A DNA stretch of 64,000 bases from Clostridium_AD frigoriphilum (lineage in GTDB: Bacteria > Bacillota > Clostridia > Clostridiales > Clostridiaceae). The notes below the pieces were generated by a model that was not told the DNA's origin, did not search any database, and saw only the letters and a program-made list of their open reading frames with translations. The position numbers and the translations under genes are program-made. The stretch lies in contig NZ_JAZHFS010000001.1 in the NCBI RefSeq assembly GCF_036541405.1, positions 186,001 through 250,000 of the forward strand, read 5' to 3'. Each line of letters begins with the position of its first letter. The first letter of the stretch is position 1. This document shows, piece after piece, positions 60,019-64,000 of this stretch.

Positions 60019-60134
60019 TTTTGGTGATAGTATTCAACAAAATAATGTAAAATCCTTTAAATCTATACAAAAATTGAATAATTAACGACTAAGGACACCT
60101 GAGAGGGTGTCCTTTCTAATGTAAAAAATATTAA
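60019..60134. repeat. 117-bp direct repeat, copy B
   Basis: Second copy of the 59479-59595 repeat, about 540 bp away, with the same hairpin (60091-60114) and the same minus-strand promoter-like pair TTGTAT ... CATTAT ahead of the antisense gene at 59761-59997. Differences are scattered single bases and small indels. Confidence 0.85.
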
Positions 60135-60199
60135 GGAGGCGGATCACGTAATGTAAATCGATAAGAGCTATTAAATAAAGATATTGGGGGCATATAAAA

Positions 60200-60508
60200 A
60201 TGAGTACAGTAACGGTGACAATAGTAATATCAGCAGCAGGTGCAATTTGTGCAATTGTAGGTTCAGTTTTAGCTGTAAGTAACTTGTTCAGGACATCACG
60301 TAAAGAAGCAACAACAGAAGCTACCGCAGATGCACAATCTACAACAAGACTTGAAACTAAATTAGATTATGTAAGCAAAGGTGTAGATGATATTAGATTA
60401 GATAATAAAGACCAAAATAGAAGGATTAATGATATTAGTGATAAGGTCGCAAGAGTCGAAGAATCAACAAAGTCCGCTCACAAACGGTTAGATGAATTAG
60501 AAAAGTAA
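60200..60508 (+). CDS. XhlA-like lysis accessory protein
   Basis: A 102-residue protein with one N-terminal membrane helix (VTIVISAAGAICAIVGSVLA) and a long cytoplasmic coiled coil (RLETKLDYVSKGVDDIRLDN, KVARVEESTKSAHKRLDELE). This resembles XhlA/hemolysin-type proteins that act with holin and amidase. RBS TTGGGGG. Confidence 0.65.
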   Translation: MSTVTVTIVISAAGAICAIVGSVLAVSNLFRTSRKEATTEATADAQSTTRLETKLDYVSKGVDDIRLDNKDQNRRINDISDKVARVEESTKSAHKRLDELEK

Positions 60509-60521
60509 AAGGAGGATATTG

Positions 60522-61223
60522 ATGAGAATATCAGTAGATTTTGGTCATGGTACTGGAGAAGATAGAGGGGCTGAGGGGTACTTAAATGAAGAAAAGGTTA
60601 TAAGAGAATATGGTCCTTTAGTAGTCGCTGGATTAGAAAAGTTAGGGTATACAGTTCTAAATTGTACACCAACAATGGCGGGCTTAACATTAGCACAAAG
60701 TTTAGCATATAGAGTAAATGCATCTAATAATTTTAAAGCAATATTTCATTTATGTTTGCATGTAAATGCTTTCGAGACAGATGAAGCGCAAGGCTGTGAG
60801 GTTGAATATATAAGTGCAACTGGTAAGCGATATGCAGATAATATAAGTGCGCAAATAGCTAATTTAGGTTTTACCAATAGAGGGAGCGTTTCAAGGCCTA
60901 ACTTATATGTGCTTAAATACACAAATGCTGCAGCTATTCTAATTGAGCCGTTCTTTTGCGACACAAAAACAGATTGCAATAAATATAGTGCCGCTAAGCT
61001 AGCTAATGCAATTGTAAAAGGATTCACTGGTAAAGATATTCCAGGGACTGTAGTTGTTAAACCAGCAGTAGTAACTAAACCAGTAATAGTTGCACCAAAA
61101 GTAGTTACAAGCGTTAGAACATATAGAGTTGTTACAGGTAGTTTTGTGGATGAAACAAATGCAGATGCAAGAATAGCAGAGTTAAAGGCCAAGGGTTTTG
61201 AGTCTTTCAAAGTATTAATATAA
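60522..61223 (+). CDS. phage endolysin: N-acetylmuramoyl-L-alanine amidase with half SPOR domain
   Basis: A 233-residue endolysin. Residues 1-175 are Amidase_3 (VDFGHGTGEDRGAEG, NEEKV, FHLCLHVNAFETDEAQGCEV, and catalytic Glu in ILIEPFFCDT). A Val/Lys/Pro linker leads to a C-terminal TYRVVTGSFVDETNADARIA ... FESFKVLI, which is only the first half of a SPOR peptidoglycan-binding domain. No signal peptide, so release depends on the holin. ATG at 60522 after GGAGG. Confidence 0.9.
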   Translation: MRISVDFGHGTGEDRGAEGYLNEEKVIREYGPLVVAGLEKLGYTVLNCTPTMAGLTLAQSLAYRVNASNNFKAIFHLCLHVNAFETDEAQGCEVEYISATGKRYADNISAQIANLGFTNRGSVSRPNLYVLKYTNAAAILIEPFFCDTKTDCNKYSAAKLANAIVKGFTGKDIPGTVVVKPAVVTKPVIVAPKVVTSVRTYRVVTGSFVDETNADARIAELKAKGFESFKVLI

Positions 61224-61247
61224 ATAAAAATCTAGGAGGAATGTAAA

Positions 61248-61754
61248 ATGACAAATACAATAATAGATGGGGCTTCGACAATATTGGTACAGACTATATT
61301 CACGATTTTAGGGCTTGCTATGACATACTTAATAGCAAAGGTTAGTTTATATCTTGATAAGAAAAAGAAAGCAGAGGTGGCCAAAGAGGGGGTTGATGCT
61401 TATAATTCTCATGCACTAGTAGCTAAAGGTATATATTATCAGGTAGAACAGTTATTTAGGCTAATACCGGGCGCTGGTACCTTAAAAGCTACAATGTTTG
61501 ATAAACTATTATTAGCTAAGTTCCCAACATTAGCTCAATCACAACTAGATCATTTTAGAGAGTCCGTAGTTGGAGAAGTTAATTCACAGGTAGAAACTTT
61601 ATTAGCTCCAGCTTATGATCCTTTGAAAGATGAATCAGATGTTAAAATTGAAAATATAGCAGATAAAGAAGTAGTAAAAGAATCAATACCATTAACAAAT
61701 TCAACTACGAATTCAGCAGATATTCCATTAAATACATTAGTAGTAGAACAATAG
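61248..61754 (+). CDS. phage holin (LLH family)
   Basis: A 168-residue protein with one N-terminal helix (ILVQTIFTILGLAMTYLIAK) and an amphipathic rest with KGIYYQVEQLF and QLDHFRESVVGEVNSQVETL, the pattern of LL-H type holins. It permeabilises the membrane at lysis time. RBS GGAGG. Last gene of the lysis cassette. Confidence 0.8.
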   Translation: MTNTIIDGASTILVQTIFTILGLAMTYLIAKVSLYLDKKKKAEVAKEGVDAYNSHALVAKGIYYQVEQLFRLIPGAGTLKATMFDKLLLAKFPTLAQSQLDHFRESVVGEVNSQVETLLAPAYDPLKDESDVKIENIADKEVVKESIPLTNSTTNSADIPLNTLVVEQ

Positions 61755-61758
61755 TAAA

Positions 61759-61797
61759 AAGCCTGAGGCTAGAGAAATCTAGCTTCAGGCCTTTTAT
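61759..61797 (+). terminator. terminator of the late operon
   Basis: Strong stem AAGCCTGAGGCTAGA and TCTAGCTTCAGGCCTT with a GAAA loop and TTTTATTG tail, four bases after the holin stop. Probably also stops the convergent lipoprotein gene. Confidence 0.9.
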
Positions 61798-61802
61798 TGT
61801 TT

Positions 61803-62300
61803 TTACAGTGATTTGAAAACTTTAATGTATTCTTCTGATTGAGTAGGAATTAATCCTCCTTCAACTCTTAACAATATATTATTCTTTTGTTCAATATATT
61901 GCATGAGCATAGGCATAGTTTTAATAATACCTTCTAAATAAGTTTTCCTGGCAGTAGCATCTGCTTCAGTTTTAAAAACTTCAATAGATGATGTTACTTG
62001 AGAATCTTTTATTCTACCATCATTCCATTCAATTTTTTCAGTATATTGGTTAGGTCTTCCAAACAGACCAGACGTATCATGGGTGGCATCAACCATTACA
62101 GTCTTAGTTATGTTTTTACTCTCAGTTTCTTTAAACTTATTAAATATTAGTTTTGCGGTCAATTTAACCTTAACTGGTTTTGGAGTAGTTACTGTTGGAG
62201 CAACATTACTTGATGTGCTTTTGGTACCACTTGAGCATCCTATAAGAGTAAAGAGTGTAAAACACAATAAAGATAATATAATTAATTTTTTATTTTTCAA
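61803..62300 (-). CDS. prophage-encoded lipoprotein
   Basis: A 165-residue secreted lipoprotein: signal LIILSLLCFTLFTLIGC with lipobox LIGC, a Ser/Thr/Pro linker, and a globular domain of about 120 residues (FNKFKETESKNITKTVMVDA, YTEKIEWNDGRI). Antisense to the late genes, so likely expressed in the lysogen. Phage-encoded lipoproteins can block DNA entry by related phages (Ltp type); no homology to those is evident here. Confidence 0.8.
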   Translation of the reverse strand: MKNKKLIILSLLCFTLFTLIGCSSGTKSTSSNVAPTVTTPKPVKVKLTAKLIFNKFKETESKNITKTVMVDATHDTSGLFGRPNQYTEKIEWNDGRIKDSQVTSSIEVFKTEADATARKTYLEGIIKTMPMLMQYIEQKNNILLRVEGGLIPTQSEEYIKVFKSL

Positions 62301-62405
62301 TTTTTATTCCCCCTAATTATTTGTTATTTATCCCTAATAAATAATAGCACCATAATCCAACAAAGTAAATAAAAGGTATTTTAAAACATATGGAGAATAC
62401 TTACA

Positions 62406-62411
62406 TATAAT
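62406..62411 (+). promoter_or_regulatory. -10 box of the XRE gene
   Basis: TATAAT 28 bases before the XRE start; no clear -35. Confidence 0.35.
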
Positions 62412-62433
62412 AAACTAGTGATGAGGTGGTTAT

Positions 62434-62634
62434 ATGGGTGTTAAAAATAAGCTTAAGGAAATTCGCATGAGAGAGTACATGATGAATCAAACTGAATTTT
62501 CAAAAGTATTAGGATATGATTTAAAAACTGTATCTAATTGGGAAAGAGAAGTTAGTACTCCAACTCTTGAAAGAGCTATAGGCGTATCTAATAAATTGAA
62601 TAGAAAAGTTAATGATATTTGGTACCTTGAATAA
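62434..62634 (+). CDS. XRE-family HTH regulator
   Basis: A 66-residue single-domain regulator (LKEIRMREYMMNQTEFSKVL, YDLKTVSNWEREVSTPTLE). RBS GAGGTGG. It is separate from the lysogeny switch and may control the cassette that follows. Downstream, TTCGCGCGAA (62701-62710) is a perfect palindrome that could be its operator. Confidence 0.85.
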   Translation: MGVKNKLKEIRMREYMMNQTEFSKVLGYDLKTVSNWEREVSTPTLERAIGVSNKLNRKVNDIWYLE

Positions 62635-62756
62635 GGTATCATTTATTTTTTTACATAAATACTTAAATTTTAAGAAAAATTTTATATGGACAGGCAATAA
62701 TTCGCGCGAACTCACATATATTAGAATTATAAGACACGCTAAAAGGAGGATTTAAG

Positions 62757-62942
62757 ATGGCGCAATGTATAAATGTGAGCTTTAAAAACAATGATAAAGA
62801 AATGAAAATGTATATGGAAGCGGTAAGTCATTCAGGGAGAGTAAATTGGATCAAGGATTGTATAAAATTTTATATGAATTATGGTCATATGGAAAAACAA
62901 TTAAAAGAGTTATTAGAAAAAGAAAATAAAAAAGAGCAATAA
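62757..62942 (+). CDS. small possible ribbon-helix-helix protein
   Basis: A 61-residue protein with an N-terminal strand (CINVSFKNND) and two helices (RVNWIKDCIKFYMNY and a Lys/Glu tail), the layout of MetJ/Arc-type small DNA-binding proteins. RBS AAAGGAGG. Family membership is uncertain. Confidence 0.55.
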   Translation: MAQCINVSFKNNDKEMKMYMEAVSHSGRVNWIKDCIKFYMNYGHMEKQLKELLEKENKKEQ

Positions 62943-63070
62943 AAAAGGCCACCTTCCCACAGGAAAATAGTCGATTCTTACTGACCGCTACATACGCACG
63001 CTTACCAGTAAGGTATGCCAGCGAATGTAAAAAGATTACACAATCACATCTTAATTTTGAAATTTTACAT
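62937..63070 (-). ncRNA. structured region downstream of a tiny hydrophobic frame (type I toxin-like 3' region)
   Basis: Contains nested inverted repeats CTTACTG/CAGTAAG (62977-63012) and ATGTAAAA/TTTTACAT (about 63025-63068), and on the minus strand ends GGCCTTTTTT. This would be the 3' part of a minus-strand transcript carrying the frame at 63089-63151, resembling Gram-positive type I toxin mRNAs. Confidence 0.35.
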
Positions 63071-63088
63071 TTCATTCATATCTATAAT

Positions 63089-63151
63089 TTAAGCGCCAAT
63101 TATTTTAGCGACAATATATAAACCACCTATTACGTAGGGAATTACAAACAT
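63089..63151 (-). CDS. 20-residue hydrophobic peptide, possible type I toxin
   Basis: A minus-strand ATG frame of 20 codons with a good ribosome binding site (AAGGTGGTGATT) encoding an almost wholly hydrophobic peptide (MFVIPYVIGG at the start, one lysine near the end). Size, hydrophobicity and a structured 3' region recall type I toxins. It may be chance; no homologue is recalled. Confidence 0.35.
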   Translation of the reverse strand: MFVIPYVIGGLYIVAKIIGA

Positions 63152-63213
63152 TCAAATCACCACCTTGTTAAATTATTATGCCACGTATTAGATTAATTAT
63201 ACAGGAGGAAGTT

Positions 63214-63615
63214 ATGGAAATATTAATTATTAAAAATCACCATACTATTGTAAACTGGGAATCAAAAACACAATATACAAAATATCAGGAGTGTGACATT
63301 GAAAAGTTATCAAGCCAGCTTACAAAAAATAAAAAAATAAAAAAATTTGTTATTACACTTTTAGGTTGCACACTTTATTTTAAAAATGTATTTGCATCAA
63401 CTAAAGGAATTGATTCGCTAGGTTGGACACTTTTAGGGTTAATAAGACATTGGGCATATTGGATACTTTTGATTTGGTGTATTGTAGATGTTGTTAAAAG
63501 TGGGTTATCAGGAGATTCTAAAAAAACACTTCCAATTGTATTAAAATACGTAATAATATTTGCATCGATGTATTTAATTCCAGTAATATTTGATGCTGTT
63601 AAGGGGGCATTTTAA
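63214..63615 (+). CDS. membrane protein, pilin-like architecture
   Basis: A 133-residue protein. A 40-residue cytoplasmic head is followed by a signal-like helix (FVITLLGCTLYFKNVFA) and two further helices (AYWILLIWCIVDVV, VLKYVIIFASMYLIPVIF). The small signal-plus-two-helix plan recalls VirB2/TrbC pilins, but phage-borne membrane proteins can look alike. ATG at 63214 after GGAGGAAG. Its stop overlaps the next start. Confidence 0.6.
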   Translation: MEILIIKNHHTIVNWESKTQYTKYQECDIEKLSSQLTKNKKIKKFVITLLGCTLYFKNVFASTKGIDSLGWTLLGLIRHWAYWILLIWCIVDVVKSGLSGDSKKTLPIVLKYVIIFASMYLIPVIFDAVKGAF

Positions 63616-63896
63616 TGAATAATATTACAACATTAGTGGACGGTATAAAAAATGTAGGAGCTGACGGTTGGAACTCTTTAAAAACGATTGCTACTTTTTT
63701 GAATTATATGATACATCCGTCTTTAGTTGTTAAATTATTATGGAATTATACACAAATTTACTCATTTTGGGTATGTTTATTTATAGCGATGTTCTCAATT
63801 ATATTTTATGGACTTGGGTTTAAAAAATTTATAAAATATGTTCCAGGGTCGATTGCCGTTTACACACTCATTAAAATGATAGGAAGTGCATTTTGA
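63615..63896 (+). CDS. small membrane protein
   Basis: A 93-residue protein with two predicted helices (FWVCLFIAMFSIIFYGLGF and VPGSIAVYTLIKMIG) after an amphipathic N-terminus. Coupled to its neighbours by one-base overlaps on both sides, so the three genes form one translation unit. No family recognised. Confidence 0.65.
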   Translation: MNNITTLVDGIKNVGADGWNSLKTIATFLNYMIHPSLVVKLLWNYTQIYSFWVCLFIAMFSIIFYGLGFKKFIKYVPGSIAVYTLIKMIGSAF

Positions 63897-64000
63897 TGTT
63901 TAATAAAAAAGATTTCTCTATTCCAGTATCTAAGTACTTACAGATTATAAAACCTGACTATGTATACTTACAAATCAAGCCATATAAGACTAAAAACTAT
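63896..64000 (+). CDS. start of a gene cut by the window edge
   Basis: Only 35 codons are present (FNKKDFSIPVSKYLQIIKPD, then YVYLQIKPY). The ATGA overlap with the previous gene shows it is cotranslated. The fragment reminds me of N-termini of FtsK/VirD4-like ATPases in clostridial mobile elements, but this cannot be decided from 35 residues. Confidence 0.6.
   Translation, partial: MFNKKDFSIPVSKYLQIIKPDYVYLQIKPYKTKNY

Noticed and set aside
62851..63075. A 74-codon minus-strand frame next to the tiny hydrophobic peptide
   Set aside because: It overlaps the well-supported gene at 62757-62942 and lies over the structured RNA-like region; I prefer the RNA reading.

Overview
The window comes from a low-GC, endospore-forming Firmicute, most likely Clostridium sensu stricto. 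Supporting signs are the very AT-rich sequence, strong GGAGG ribosome binding sites, a Spo0E-type phosphatase, a flavodiiron protein, HprK, and a pab/fol operon with a fused FolB-FolK. About the first 19.8 kb is ordinary chromosome. The rest, to the right edge, is an integrated siphovirus-type prophage whose far end lies outside the window.

Chromosome (1-19.78 kb): the 3' part of nadB, then nadC; a 675-bp gap holding two long stem-loop elements around a trinucleotide microsatellite; an NAD-dependent epimerase-like gene; a flavodiiron protein; small conserved genes including a Spo0E-like and a DUF896 protein; hprK; an M18 aminopeptidase; a PHP phosphoesterase; a p-aminobenzoate/folate operon (pabA, pabB, pabC, HD-domain gene, folP, folBK); a lipoprotein; an endolysin-like amidase without signal peptide; a large dCache chemoreceptor; and a DJ-1/PfpI protein.

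Prophage left end and early region (19.78-38.1 kb): a 58-bp 3' fragment of tRNA-Leu(CAA) marks the attachment site. Next come a tyrosine integrase, a CI/LexA-like repressor, and a divergent promoter pair driving a Cro-like gene. The early operon encodes a sigma-like factor, small zinc or coiled-coil proteins, an AbrB-type regulator, a single-chain SbcD-SbcC fusion, a second sigma-like protein, a PcfK/AcrIIA9-like and PcfJ pair, a DUF3102 protein, an ERCC4 nuclease and a primase-helicase. A 515-bp gap with repeated TAGGGACA boxes flanking an AT-rich core looks like a replication origin.

Late region (38.6-61.8 kb): an ArpU-like regulator, small terminase, a possible packaging site, tRNA-Pro(UGG), large terminase, portal, minor head protein, two predicted cyclic-nucleotide sponge genes (Tad2/DUF2829 and Acb2/Tad1-like), scaffold, capsid, connector genes, tail tube, tail chaperones with a -1 frameshift site, tape measure, distal tail protein, tail and receptor-binding proteins, then a lysis cassette (XhlA-like protein, amidase, LLH-type holin). 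Two antisense single-gene cassettes, each bordered by a copy of the same ~117-bp repeat, interrupt the late region.

Right edge (61.8-64 kb): an antisense lipoprotein, an XRE regulator, a possible type I toxin-like transcript and small membrane proteins begin a cassette that continues past the window. The points that most deserve attention are the adjacent anti-Thoeris/anti-CBASS sponge pair inside the head operon, the SbcD-SbcC fusion with an altered hook, the PcfK/PcfJ pair, the iteron-like origin, and several genes whose best start codon is ATT or ATA. All identifications come from reading motifs, without database searches.
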